From Temnopleurus reevesii (Eukaryota; Echinodermata; Echinoidea; Temnopleuroida; Temnopleuridae), in assembly GCA_036244855.1 (NCBI GenBank), contig BQKZ01000492.1, forward strand, positions 47,713 through 79,805: a DNA stretch of 32,093 bases, written 5' to 3'. Positions 11,030 through 21,850 of the stretch are shown here, piece by piece; position 1 is the stretch's first letter, and each line of letters starts with the position of its first letter. The notes beneath the pieces are model-generated. The model did not search any database. It saw nothing but the letters and a program-made list of their open reading frames with translations, and was not told where the DNA came from. The position numbers and the translations under genes were made by a program.

Positions 11030-11420
11030 AAGAATGGCGTGTGCAAGAAATAGAAGATGAATATGGGCTGGTGTACATTTACACCTTGTCATAACGAGAA
11101 TAAACGATAATTATCCGGGGAATTGGGTGGTGGGTGCAAAGAGCGGAACATTTGTGGGTGTAGTAAAAGGTACTAATCACCTTATTCTGTTACAGCCTTC
11201 CGGAAGTGTACTATACATCTCGCCTACGCTCCGAGCGATTCGGGTTTTTAGCCTCATTAATTTCCAGATGTGACAAGCTAATTGGAATACAGGCACCCTT
11301 TCGCAGAGTGCTAAACTGTTCATTAGGTTTTCACCATAAAGGGGATATTAATGACTATTTCGCCGGATTGGGCCATATGGGGAGTCGCCGACAATCAAAT
11401 CATTCCTTTTATTCAACATG
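11030..11420. promoter_or_regulatory. Non-repetitive intronic block, candidate enhancer
   Basis: This is more GC-balanced than its surroundings and not matched elsewhere in the window. It contains a palindromic ETS site, CTTCCGGAAG (11197-11206), and homeodomain-like TAATTATC and TTAATGAC words. Frames across it are short and lack splice-site support. Regulatory function is inference. Confidence 0.3.
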
Positions 11421-11457
11421 AAGAATTTAATACGATTTGCAAAATTATTCTCATTAA

Positions 11458-11585
11458 GCACTGGTCACATCGGGCCCCCGAAGCAACACAATTCACCCCG
11501 ACTCGTTGTTCTGAGGCAGTTAACTATGAATTAACAAAGAGTCGGGGTGAATCGTGTTGCTTCCGCGGTCCTATGTGACCAGGGC
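11458..11585. mobile_element. Foldback element (near-perfect hairpin)
   Basis: The left arm is 11458-11510 and the right arm 11533-11585, each 53 nt, with about 46 of 53 positions complementary and a 22-nt loop. Arm words include CTGGTCACAT, GAAGCAACAC and ATTCACCCCGACTC. ATTAA lies just outside the left end and ATTAG just outside the right, a possible target duplication. The sequence has no coding capacity. Confidence 0.8.
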
Positions 11586-11829
11586 ATTAGCATCAAGACA
11601 ATATCAATTCTACTTTGTTGGGTGAATAAAATAATCCAGCCAGGGCAAGGAAATTTCAGTTAGATATTTGTTCAGCTCAAAAATAGAAATTTGGGCAACT
11701 TTTGCATTCTCCTTTTTTTCTAATCACAGTAGCTGAAATTGCCATATTATCACAATAACCAAAGGATTTTCAGAACTCTTTAAACTATGATTATTTTCAA
11801 AATATAATTGAAAATATTTGATAGTTTTA

Positions 11830-12010
11830 TTTGTTTACTTATCAATTTTATACTTTATTAATTTATTTATTTATCCATTTATGCATTTACTCATTTATTT
11901 ATCTTTTTATTCATTCATTCATTTTTTTTTCATTTATTACTTCATTTGTTTATTAATGCATTTATTCATTCATTCATTCACTCATTCATTCATTCATTCA
12001 TTCATTCATT
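11830..12010. repeat. ATTT/ATTC tetranucleotide microsatellite
   Basis: This is a degenerate ATTT-type repeat that turns into nearly pure CATT repeats at about 11960-12008. An open frame here is only a repeat by-product. Confidence 0.9.
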
Positions 12011-12087
12011 TAAACAGTGCAGCCCATTAAACAAAAGTTGATCTTCCAAAATGCCATGCATACATAAAAACAAGTATGCATACTGGC

Positions 12088-12646
12088 TTAAAAGGAGGGT
12101 CTACCCAAAAATAATATTTCTTCAACAGTACCAGAAAAATTAGATGAGCGGAACAAAAAAGTTTGAGCAAAATTGGACAATAACGAAAGTTATGAATGCT
12201 TTATATTTAGACAAATTGACAACTGATGATGTCACAGGTACACAACTGACTATGTATCATATTCATAGTAATGTTATGAAAAAATTATGTTACTTTTTCG
12301 CCAAAAATATGATTTCCTCAAAACTTTAAATGAGGGATATCTTCATGATAGATGTGTGGATCCCCTATTTGCATGTAAATTCATACAAACTTTGTATCTT
12401 TCTGTGAAAATAACGAATTTTGCACCATTTTATAATGAAAACTGTGGTTACTTGTGCACCCATGATGTCATCAAATTGGCAACATCTCTGGAAATCTCCA
12501 CTGTTTGCCCATTTTTTTCAAATCTTTAAAAAATTCATAACTATTTTATTAGTTGTCCGATTTTCTCGAAACTTTTTTTTATATTACTCCCCAATTTTCT
12601 CTGCTTCTGTTAAAATATTATTATTTTGGGGTAGCCTCTTCTTTAA
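12088..12646. mobile_element. MITE with long inverted arms, TTAA-flanked (copy B)
   Basis: The element is bounded by TTAA at 12088-12091 and 12643-12646. The left end reads GGGTCTACCCAAAAATAATA, and the reverse complement of the right end reads GGCTACCCCAAAATAATAAT. The arms stay similar well inward (AACAG, AAATTGGACAA, GTTATGAAT). It is colinear with copy A at 7663-8195, with about 30 bp extra near the middle. The CRE-like site is TGATGTCA (12227-12234), one base from the perfect site in copy A. Confidence 0.82.
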
Positions 12647-13244
12647 AGATAACACAAGATCTACAAATCTTACTTTTAATTTCTGACAAACTCCCAATGA
12701 CCATTCAAATCAGTTACCCAATTAACAACTAACTGTTCACAAGAACGAAATCCCCAGGGGCACTGATAATCAAATCTTTACAACAACATCCTTCATTAGA
12801 TTACGTAAGAAATTCCTTGGGACGTGAGGAAAGCTCAAAAGCAAATTTAAGAAAACTTTCTTTACTGGTTATGGTTTTAAACCTTTGGTTAACCTAAAAG
12901 GTCATTTTTGACGACCTGAAATATTGCCAGAGGTTATACCATCATTGCAGCAATAAACGTGATCAAATGATTGCACTTCAGGTGTACGAACAGCTTAAAA
13001 ATGCAAAAGGCATAAACAGTAACTAGGTTTGCTGGAAAAGTACAAATTTGAATAACTTGGAAAAACAGGACTAAATGTATCTAACAAAGTTCTGGGCGAG
13101 TGAACGTTCTTAAATATCTAACAGGTCAAAAATTACAATGTGAATTACAAAGTACAACAGCTGAATCAAATTACTCTTATTGAAAAAAAAAACAGTTCAC
13201 TAAGAATAAAGAGAACAATGCACAACATAACATTTGATCTCTTT

Positions 13245-13425
13245 GACCTAAACGATTGCTCGAGGTTTGTCCAACATAGCAACATCTAATACAAATGTGC
13301 AAAATGAATTCAAGGAATTGTAGTTCAATTTTTACTAACAAGTTTAAGGAATACTATGTAATTATGCGTGTTAGCAAGAAACGTGCATAAATTTGAACGA
13401 TTAGTAAACTGGTCTATTGTGGTAC
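13245..13425 (+). repeat. Dispersed repeat family D1, copy 2
   Basis: It contains GGTTTGTCCAACATAGCAAC, TTGTAGTTCAATTTTTACTA, AAGTTTAAGGAATA and GTGCATAAATTTGAA, colinear with 9695-9870. Confidence 0.7.
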
Positions 13426-14104
13426 AGCAAGTACATGTTAAAGCCATTGTTTAACATTGTTCTCATTTAAAAAATTCTCAACTGCCAGATGATAGAGGTT
13501 ATCTGAAAGATTGATGGTGCATATAAACTAAACTGGGAGAATATTAGGCTTTAAAATCAACGTTTAGTGCTTGAAACAAGCGAAAATCTAAAATGTTGCC
13601 TCCATAGGCTTTGTACAGGAATTAATGCATGGGTCCTACGCTTTAATTCAATGTTCATAGATATCTTGATAGTACATGTATAACTTTCTTTAATTTTGCA
13701 TCCGCTGTTGATTTTTCATCTATCTGAATATATTTAGATAGGACAGACAGCTTGGTTTGAGAATTTTTTAAGTTGTGCAACTGCTATGTTAAACAGTGTC
13801 TTTAACACATTTGCCAAGTCATTCACATGAGTGGTGAATCTCGAAAAGGCACGGCAGGACACCTAACTATTATTCCAGACATTTGGCAGCTCTGGTTTCT
13901 TTCATGGAATTGCAAAGTCATGTCTGTCTCCTTAGAAATCGAAGGAAAAACTAAACAACTCCCCATTCGATTTTCAAAAAATTAAATTGGGCTTCAGTGC
14001 ACAGAAATGAAGGTACCCTGTTGTTCAGCAATGGCCTATTCTATTTCTTTGTGGAATATCTAATAGGGAAATCAATTTAGTGTGCTAGAGATATGGTAAG
14101 AGTC

Positions 14105-14283
14105 TTAGGGGGTGTTGTTCAAAAGTTGCAATTCATCGCAAGTTGCAGTTGATCGTAACGCGCCAATCAAGATCATTGTTTCTGCGTCTTGTTAAATGCG
14201 ATTACCGTGCGCGAATGAAAATGCATGTTACAATTAATAAAGTTGCAGTTGATTTGCAGTTGATTTTGAGCAACACCCCCTAA
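14105..14283. mobile_element. Small inverted-repeat element, ~175 bp
   Basis: The left end is TTAGGGGGTGTTGTTCAAAA; the reverse complement of the right end is TTAGGGGGTGTTGCTCAAAA, with one mismatch in 20. The inside holds repeated GTTGCA/TGCAAC words. Flanking TTA and TAA allow a TA or TTA target duplication. A related decayed copy lies at 3435-3625. Confidence 0.8.
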
Positions 14284-14545
14284 ATTGGATGTTGCTTATC
14301 TTGTCCAAAATGTTTACCTTTAAACTTCAAAGTGCCTGGGAGGTAGACTAGTCAATGCAGAGGGAGTTGAGAGTCGGGTCAGTCATATTTTCAGAGGCAG
14401 TGACTCAAGAGCTAGTTTCCTCGTTCGGGGGAGGGAGGGACGGGGGAGGGAGGGAGGAGACAACCCCTGGCCCCTGGTCTCACTCTATCCATCGTTTGCA
14501 CTATCCGAGGTTAGGAATTAGCCCAGTAATTGTAGTCCTGGGACA

Positions 14546-15111
14546 TTGCTCGAAATGGTCTTAGCTATCCTCTTCTGGCTAAGACGTCTGGACTTCTTGT
14601 GCCACCCTCGTAACATAGACATTTGCGTTGATACAACTAAGTTAAAGATATATTCTGGTATTTGTTAAAAAAATAAAATCAATGTTCATAGAATCGCACA
14701 AAATGTGAGAAGAATGTTCAGAACTATGAATAAATAATATGTGCCAAAGAGTTTTGCAAGAAAATGTATAATGGCAGAGAAATGTGCAAATAAAGGGTCA
14801 AAATTGGGCCATGTCGGGCCGACAGATTTTATACCAGTCCCATGCGCTGCTTCCTGTGTTTGCTGCAGTGGACAGAGCACGTGGAGAATGACATAATTTC
14901 GCTTTTAACCGGTTTGAGGTTATCATATTAGTTTTCCCCTGTCTACACAAGTCACGTTGTGCTTTGTTTCTAACATAAGATTATTTTAATCATTAATTTT
15001 TCAAAATTGAAGTTCTTTGCAAGTACTCGATATTCGCCTTAAGAGGGTGGCACAACAACTTAAGACGCTTAGTTTGAAGAGGATAGCTAAGACTATTTAG
15101 TGCAATTGGCT
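14546..15111. mobile_element. Inverted-repeat element, ~566 bp
   Basis: The left arm (14546-14612) contains GTCTTAGCTATCCTCTTC and TTGTGCCACCCTC. The reverse complement of 15043-15111 contains the same two words in the same order at similar spacing. The interior has no coding capacity. The arms differ by several substitutions and a small indel, and no clear target duplication is visible. Confidence 0.7.
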
Positions 15112-15188
15112 CCTGGTAAATAGAACGAGCTAGAGCTATGAATTTGTAATGCAGATAACAAATCATGGTGAATAGGCCAACCAAGATA

Positions 15189-15348
15189 CTAGTCTGCAAG
15201 CACATACCCTAGACTTTTGGTGTGTGCATGTCTAGACTGAGGGTAGAGCAATGCTGTATGTGTGTGATGTAGTCACACAATATGCATACCCTGTATCAAG
15301 TTCTGCACATGCACACACTGAAAGTCCAGGGTATGTGCCTGCAGACTA
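15189..15348. mobile_element. hAT-like MITE with 8-bp target duplication
   Basis: CCAAGATA occurs exactly at 15181-15188 and 15349-15356, flanking a 160-bp element. The arms are inverted repeats of about 50 bp: TAGTCTGCAAGCACATACCC at the left and TAGTCTGCAGGCACATACCC in the reverse complement of the right, then GTGTGTGCATGT in both. An 8-bp duplication and TAG-type ends fit the hAT superfamily. The perfect duplication suggests a recent insertion. The transposase is not in the window. Confidence 0.85.
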
Positions 15349-16559
15349 CCAAGATATCTTGGGTATTCTGGTTAATACTGAGATAATTCAAAAAAAGGCA
15401 CACTGAATCCTAATGAATGTATAAATGTATATTAAATTAATACAGTATTTATAGAGACCTAGCTGTAACTGAGAACAAATAATTTGTCAAACATAAAGGC
15501 AAGGGGAATTATAATTTCAATCCTTTGAATTGTATAAAAGTAGGTCAGCATTGTAAGAGGTCAATCAACTCTGAACTCTTAACTAAAAGCCAACTGTAAC
15601 AGAATATTAAAGACATCAATCATTGTACTACATGCATTATAAACTTAGCTCCATGATTAATAGCGTTCTGCTAATAAATCAATTTGTTTTCGTAAGCACA
15701 AAATCCTCAGTGGTATTTGAGATTAAATTTAAATCCTGGTCAACCTCATCCTAATAGGATTGTGAAACATTGATTAATCTAAAAAAAATAACCTTTACCA
15801 ATGTGAGTCTGAAATAAATATTAAATGGGTCATGTGTAAATATAAAGGTGTAATATAAAGACATTTTATTCCTCAACCAACTTTACGGGCTATTTTCAAT
15901 CAATCAATTCATTCATATTGATATTACTTCACTTATCTTTCTTACTCTATTTAATTTACTTATTTGTTCTGGTTTTTTTTATGACTGGGAAGGAAAGGAC
16001 TAATAACTATTCTTCACAAGATTTTAATGTTTTACATTTTCAAAATATTTTCTTTTGTCCTAACACTAATTCATCAACAACTCTATTTGTACAAATATTC
16101 TCAATCATCTTTCACCTGGCAAAGCACAAATACTATCAAAAGCTTTATGAAATATTGCCAAATGGTATAAATTGAAAAAAAAAATTGTCATGGAATTATT
16201 TAATGATATAAATTCAAATTAAGAACTGACCGTTTTTGTTTGTTTCATGTTTCATCTGTCAAAGAGTTGTGCATAAATGTAGGTAAAGAGATTTAGCACA
16301 ATTAATTATTACTTTAAAAAAAATGTCTGATTCATTCAACTAAAAATCAAACCCTTGCTCTAGACAGCAATGTTTTAAAACGCTGATTTGGAAGACAAAT
16401 AAACGTTTACATTGCATGAGATTATAGTAAACCAGGGAATGAATTAAAAAAGAATCCTGACACAACTACGACTACTCCTATCTATTAATAATTAATTTCT
16501 ATTTATTTCAAACCCTTCAATCCATTCACTAAAATCAAACTCAAATAATCTAGTTTCCA

Positions 16560-17960
16560 GAGATATCTCCGTCATAGATGGCCATTCAATCCCGAGCATT
16601 GTGAATGCACTAGAAGCTGTCATCCCGCTTCCGGCCCATTAGCGACAAAGCTGCTCCTTCAATAAATGAGGACGGCTATTGGCAGCTATTTGTAACTCTA
16701 CACTAACAAGTACAAGATGTGCTCAGCCTCCTCTCTACCGCCTCCGTCACAGAGACACGGCGCATCTAATTCTAGTCCCGTCGTCCAGACAATAATACGA
16801 CTGCCCACGGTGGGAGGGCAGGGGAGGACGGGGGAGGATCGCGAGAGGGGCGAGGAGGGTGAAGCATAAGGGAGAGAGACATACGTGCATAATGCCCGAT
16901 GCAAATCCTCACTCCAATCTCTCATCCGCGACTGAATGGATGTCGTCGGAGGAGCATTGCTATCGTGGCGATGCAGGCAGGAAGAATTATCAGACACGGC
17001 TATATACATTTTTCCTGTCGCGGGGAGAAAAAAAGAGAGTTGTTGACCCTGCCATTTTCGGTAAGCGGATGATGACGTGATTGAGGCTCGAACGCAACAA
17101 TTGACTCGTCGCCGTGACGAAATGATGACATCAAGGCGGTGTAGGCGGCCTTCCGATTGACAAGCTGGCTGCATTATTGTTGACACGGTAATACCGACAG
17201 CGACGGCAAACGAGAAGCAGCCATGGGGGAAGGGGAGGCTTGGATAAACGCACGACAGCGGTCGCATAAACCTGCCCATCCATGCGTAAATATCCCCACA
17301 TCAAATCAAACTAGAACAAGGGAGGGAGAGGGTGAAACCCGCAAGAGGAGTCACAGCAACCACAATGCTCTTGGGATTAAAAATAAAATAATATCCCGGC
17401 TTTAGGGTTAAAAAATAATAATCGATGAGGTAATAAGCTCCTTGAGTGGCATCTGGTGATTATTCCCTCGGTGTAATTATGACGGCAAAGAGCGACCGGC
17501 TCACTTATGAGAACACAATCCCATTCTAATAATAGCTATTAGTGATCGGTCAGGAAAAAAAACATCAAAAAGGGGGTAATTACTCTGAAAGAACATTACA
17601 CTCACTCCCATCTAACAACCATGGGGACATGAATATGTAAACTCTCTATGTAATGGCTTTGGTAAGAGCAGGCGCCAATTTAAAGGAGGTTTCTCTATCC
17701 TTTTATTCATCCCAAGTCGGTGGCCATTCTGTGACGGCACAAATAAATTCATGCGCACAAATGAGCATATGACAACGCTGGTCTGCCATCTCGTTCATCC
17801 GCATACACACGCCATGCATACCGACTGCATTCACGACTCACCGGCCGCTCAGTCACTGTTTATGACTGCACTGCCGCCACACACCGGAAGCCACCATATG
17901 GGACTACACACCGTGGGGGAGGAAGGAAAAATCATACAGCCATTTTATGGATGCTGATTT
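16560..17960. promoter_or_regulatory. Long non-repetitive GC-balanced block, candidate regulatory region
   Basis: This is the longest intronic stretch without a repeat I can recognise, and it has much more G+C and CpG than its surroundings. It contains CTTCCGGC (ETS-like), ATTGTGAATG and ATTATTGTTGAC (SOX-like), GATGACGTGA (CRE-like, about 17070) and TAATTATG/TAATAATAGC (homeodomain-like). The 193-residue minus-strand open frame across 16698-17279 has a composition unlike a domain and no splice support, so I do not call it a gene. It could be an enhancer cluster or an undetected alternative first exon. Confidence 0.35.
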
Positions 17961-19018
17961 AAATTGAAGCATAAATTGCTTTGGGATGAGATAGCCTCAG
18001 CGATAGAGACAGAAAGAGAGATTCAGTATTATCCTCTTTTCAATCTAATATCACTTTTATGACTCAATTGACGGATATCCAAAAATAAAATATGATGCCT
18101 TTGCACCATAAAAGTACATTTCAGTCAAGGAATCCTACAGGAGATTTCTCTTCTACCCCCACAGATCCTGATATTTTTTTGTTTAATCTTTAGGAAAAAA
18201 TTGCTCTAAATGGCAAACAGTATTGTTTAGACCTTCAAAACCATTTGTCAAGGCACAGCATTTTCCTTTTGATCTGAGGTTTTCCTCATTTCCTCCACAA
18301 TTTTCACTCATTATAATGCCCATAGACTTGTGTACAACAACCTTTCAAAGTGAAAATAACAACCCACTATTAAAATTCACATGTCTGGAATTCAGTGAAT
18401 TTGCTCAAATTGAGGCAACTTAAGATATTGGCATTTACTGAATCTTGTCCTCCAGTGATATCTCATGAAATGACTCTATTCAAGCAGAGGATGAAAATGA
18501 AAAAAAAAGAACAAGTACAACAAACCTCTACATGTACCAGTTATACATACACTTCTCACAATAAGAACATTTACAGAGCATAAACCATGTACAAAACTTG
18601 GCCTAAAAACATTGTTCGGTTGCCCTTTACTGAACAACCCTTAGAGAATGGCCTGACCTTATTTTTTTTTTTACTTTTCACTCCAATTTTTAAAAAATGA
18701 CAGTAAAATCATAAATGTGTGTGAAAAACAACATGAAAAGTTATTTTCAGACGTCCTGTGGCATTTTTTTTCTCCACTTCCTTAACTCGGTATGATTATT
18801 CATATGAAATATATTCTCAAATATTGGAATGGAAAAAAGTTTTTTAAATAGTTTCTGACCGAGCAAAACTATTTTCCCAAATTGGCATTCATGGGCAACC
18901 AAACTAAATTTTATTCTTTTTTTCTCTTTTTGCCTTCCTGCCTGCGATCCTGGAGTCCATTTTATTTAACAAAGCTTGTTGCAGCAACAATGTAGTCAGC
19001 ACTTTGGTTATTTTTTTT

Positions 19019-19030
19019 GGGGGGGGGGGG
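19019..19030. repeat. Poly-G run (12 G)
   Basis: This simple run lies just below the charged-helix exon and is preceded by a T run. Confidence 0.8.
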
Positions 19031-19184
19031 ATATGAATATTAAACTTTCCCCAACTGTTGCTATGTATGGTAACTGATGGAGAATCACTTTTCCTTTGCT
19101 GCAAAAAATCTTCATGAAATGCCTTCCTGATCAAATTTGTTTCTTAATTCCTAATTTTTTCTTAAATCTATTGTTTACTCCTAC

Positions 19185-19448
19185 CTTCTGGATCATCTTT
19201 GATGCTGTTCGGTCTTTTCTTCTTACTCCCCCTTGAGTTGGTGCCATTCTCCGTGGGTCGCAGTATGCCACCACTATGTGAGTTCATTCCCCTGGGGGAG
19301 GACTGGGGACTACTGGAATGGCTACTGTGGCCCGTGTTCTCTTTTTGCCGCTCTCGTTCGCGTAGCTTTTTCTGAAGTTTCTCCCGCTGTTTGTCGGCTC
19401 TGTCGTCTCTCGTTCGCGGCCTCGGAGGAATAGGCCTGTGAGGATTTT
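19185..19448 (-). CDS. FNDC3: FNDC3 charged-helix and Ser/Pro linker exon
   Basis: The exon is 264 nt, phase 1-1, with an acceptor ending AAACAG above 19448 and a GTAGGA donor below 19185. Joined to the proline-rich exon it continues as ENPHRPIPPRPRTRDDRADK. It then has a strongly charged, probably helical stretch, KQREKLQKKLRERERQKEN, which resembles the ERLQKKLKDRQ segment of vertebrate FNDC3A. A Ser/Pro segment with SSSPQSSPRG follows, matching the vertebrate SPPSSP stretch in the same order. The last third is Gly/Ser/Lys-rich (GSKKKRPNS) and may be disordered and basic. This order (helix, SSP linker, then Fn3) is the main evidence that the gene is FNDC3. Purifying selection on the linker cannot be judged from one sequence. 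Confidence 0.85.
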
Positions 19449-20317
19449 CTGTTTAAAATGAAAAATGACAAAACATATGAGTAATGAAACGATTGACAGA
19501 GCATATAAAACCGCAAAATTTTGTACATAAAATATAAATATCATAATTCTCAAACTTTCAAAACTACGATCATTTAGCTTAGTATCGTTCGAAGCTAAAC
19601 TAGTCTGCAAATTTATTGAGGAAATGGATAAAGTTTTTTTAATGATCAATATGGTAAGAGTGCAGGGGTATAATCTGGCAAAATTGCTGGACAACATTCC
19701 ATGAATGTTTTTTTTATAAATGAAGAGACTCTCTATGTAAAAAAGAAATATTAATTCAATAAGTTCAGAAAATGAAAAAAAATTAGTACATTTTTAGAAA
19801 TTCAGATTTGAAGTTCAAAATAACTTTTTTCTTTTTGTTCTAAATAGAAATTTACAAAATTTTGAACATGTTTGTTATATTTCTTTTATATAGGCCTAAA
19901 TATTTATTTTATGGTGAGTATATCTCCATTTTGTCCTTTTTTCAGCACTCAGGGTAACATTGCATCAGGGATAAATCCCACAAAATATTAGACTCTTAGA
20001 AATCAGCACTTAGCTCAAGCATTTAAATCATCCTGACACAATCTGACCAAGATTGTAATCTGATGTATGATATGAGTTTTCATACTCTATTTTACAGATC
20101 AAACAGATATCAAGCGATATCACCCGGCAAGCAATGCCGATATCACACACTTATTTTGCCAGCTACATGTATATCCAGTCTAACCTTGGGGTAGGTAAAA
20201 ATAGGGGGTTTTATCTACTTTTTGTTATTTCAGAACACATTTCATGACAAAAAATGAAAAAAAGATTCAAAGAAGTAAATTGAACCTATGAAAATATCTC
20301 TCCAGGTAGCATTTCAC

Positions 20318-20385
20318 ATGCTTTTATGGGATTGGTCTTGTAACCCACAGGTCGAGGGTTCAAATCCCTTCTGATTGCCGGGATT
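20318..20385 (+). mobile_element. tRNA-Thr-like sequence, pseudo-tRNA or SINE head
   Basis: It contains a perfect B box, GGTTCAAATCC (20357-20367), in a T-arm-like hairpin (GAGGG/CCCTT), and an anticodon-loop-like CTTGTAA with TGT at 20339-20341, as in tRNA-Thr. The anticodon stem is mispaired and I cannot build an acceptor stem, so it is not a functional tRNA gene. A D1 repeat begins just downstream (from about 20400), so this may be the promoter head of that family. Confidence 0.5.
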
Positions 20386-20399
20386 TCTTTTCTTTTTAA

Positions 20400-20650
20400 C
20401 ATCGCCAGGCAATAGGCAGGTTTACTAATAGATGCTAATTTTATGCATACCTCCAACACAAAAGGTTGTTCTTGACAGCCCAAAAGCTTGCCCAAGACTT
20501 GCCCGACATAGCAACAAATAAAGTATGCTAACTGGATTCTTAGTTTTGCAGTCCAATTATTATCACCCACTTTAAGAAATGCTACGTATATACATTCATT
20601 GGCAAGAAACGCAAAATAAAAATTGAATTTACTAAACCGGCTTATTTACA
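20400..20650 (+). repeat. Dispersed repeat family D1, copy 3 (with leader)
   Basis: It begins with CAGGTTTACTAATAGATGCT and AATTTTATGCATA. It continues through GCTTGCCCAAGACTTGCCCG and ACATAGCAACAAATAAAGTA to a CAAGAAACGC block. The leader recurs at 21091 and 21511, and reversed at about 27890-27915. Confidence 0.7.
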
Positions 20651-20769
20651 ATAAGAAAGTTTCATGTGCATTCACTGCTTGGGGAAAGAGAAAATATCTA
20701 CAAATTATGATTATTCAGAGTCTGTGTGCACAGACTATAAATGACAACAGAAGACGGGTCTAAGTATAT

Positions 20770-21850
20770 TCATATGCAGCATCAAGGGACGAGGCCTATT
20801 CATAGACATTGAGGGTGAAGGCAAGTTCAATGATATGCCTTGACTTAGTGGTATTCCTATCGTCCCCAAAGTACAATCCCGTAGAAATATTAGATAAACT
20901 CTTTAAAAAAAACATATTTCGCTATCTTGAACTTCTACTGTAAATTTTTTGTTTGAATTTGCTGAATAAATAATGATAATAATAATATTGAAATCTCAGT
21001 AAATATATATCTCTCTTGTAACTGTAGGATCATCATAAAGTTGGTATTGTCAAGCTTGTTTATTTACCTTCACTATGATATCACAACAGGAGGGTTTACT
21101 AGATGCAAATTTTATGTATTCTTTGTACACAAAGGCTGTTCTTAAAGGGCTTGCCCAAGGCTTGCCTGACAGAGCAAAAAGTATACTCCTATGTAGCACA
21201 AGGGACGAGGCCTATTCATAGACATTGAGGGTGAAGGCAAGTTCAATGATATGCCTTGACTTAGTGGTATTCCTATCATCGTCCCTCAAAGTGTTGTCTA
21301 GTAGAAACATGACATAAACTCTAAATTAACAAAAGATTTTGCGATCTTCAACTTATACTGTAATTGTTTTGTTTCGAATTTGCTGAATAAATAATAATGA
21401 ATACTATATATCAAAATCTCAGTTATCTCTCTTGTAACTGTATAATTATCATAAACTTTGTTGTCATTGTCAAGATAGTTTATTTACCTTTACTATGATA
21501 TCACAATAGGAGGGTTTACTAATAGATGCAAATTTTATGTATTCTTTGTACACAAAGGCTGTTCTTAAAGGGCTTGCCCGACATAGCAAAAAGTATACTC
21601 ATATGTAGCATCAAGGGACTGAAGCCTATTCATAGACATTAAGGGTGAAGGCAAGTTCAATGATAGTGGTATTTCTATAATAGTTCCTCAAAGTACTATC
21701 CCATAGAACTATGAGATAAAACTCTTTAAAAATCAGTTTTGCAATGAATATTTCAGCAAATATATCTTTCTTTTTTAAACTGTATGATGTTCATTAGGTT
21801 TAATATCAATTTAAAGAAAAAGTTAGAAAAAAAACGATTGTTTATTCGCC
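20770..21850 (+). repeat. Tandem array, ~410-bp unit, about 2.6 copies
   Basis: AAGGGACGAGGCCTATTCAT and GACATTGAGGGTGAAGGCAA recur at about 20783, 21200 and 21610. Each is followed by a TTGCTGAATAAATAAT block (weak in the third copy) and a TTTACTATGATATCACAA block, then the D1 leader. Spacings of about 417 and 410 bp show a true tandem array. The third copy is the most diverged. Confidence 0.85.

Larger units (their letters stand above)
3893..19184 (-). other. FNDC3 intron (about 15.3 kb)
   Basis: This non-coding sequence lies between two exons whose phases fit directly. It is filled with dispersed repeats, listed separately. Stretches where I see nothing beyond AT-rich unique or decayed sequence: 4540-5390, 5620-7075, 8270-8720, 8806-9550, 9871-10411, 10700-11030, 12650-13240, 13430-14100, 14285-14540, 15360-16555 and 17960-19180 (apart from a G run at 19019-19030). 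An extra in-phase exon in the middle cannot be excluded, but I found none. Confidence 0.75.

Noticed and set aside
16698..17279. 193-residue open frame on the minus strand
   Set aside because: It has no recognisable domain, no splice or homology support, and erratic composition with many Ser, Arg and Cys. It probably reflects the lower stop-codon frequency in a GC-balanced region.
20318..20385. Functional tRNA-Thr gene
   Set aside because: The anticodon stem is mispaired and no acceptor stem can be formed, although the T arm and anticodon loop look right.
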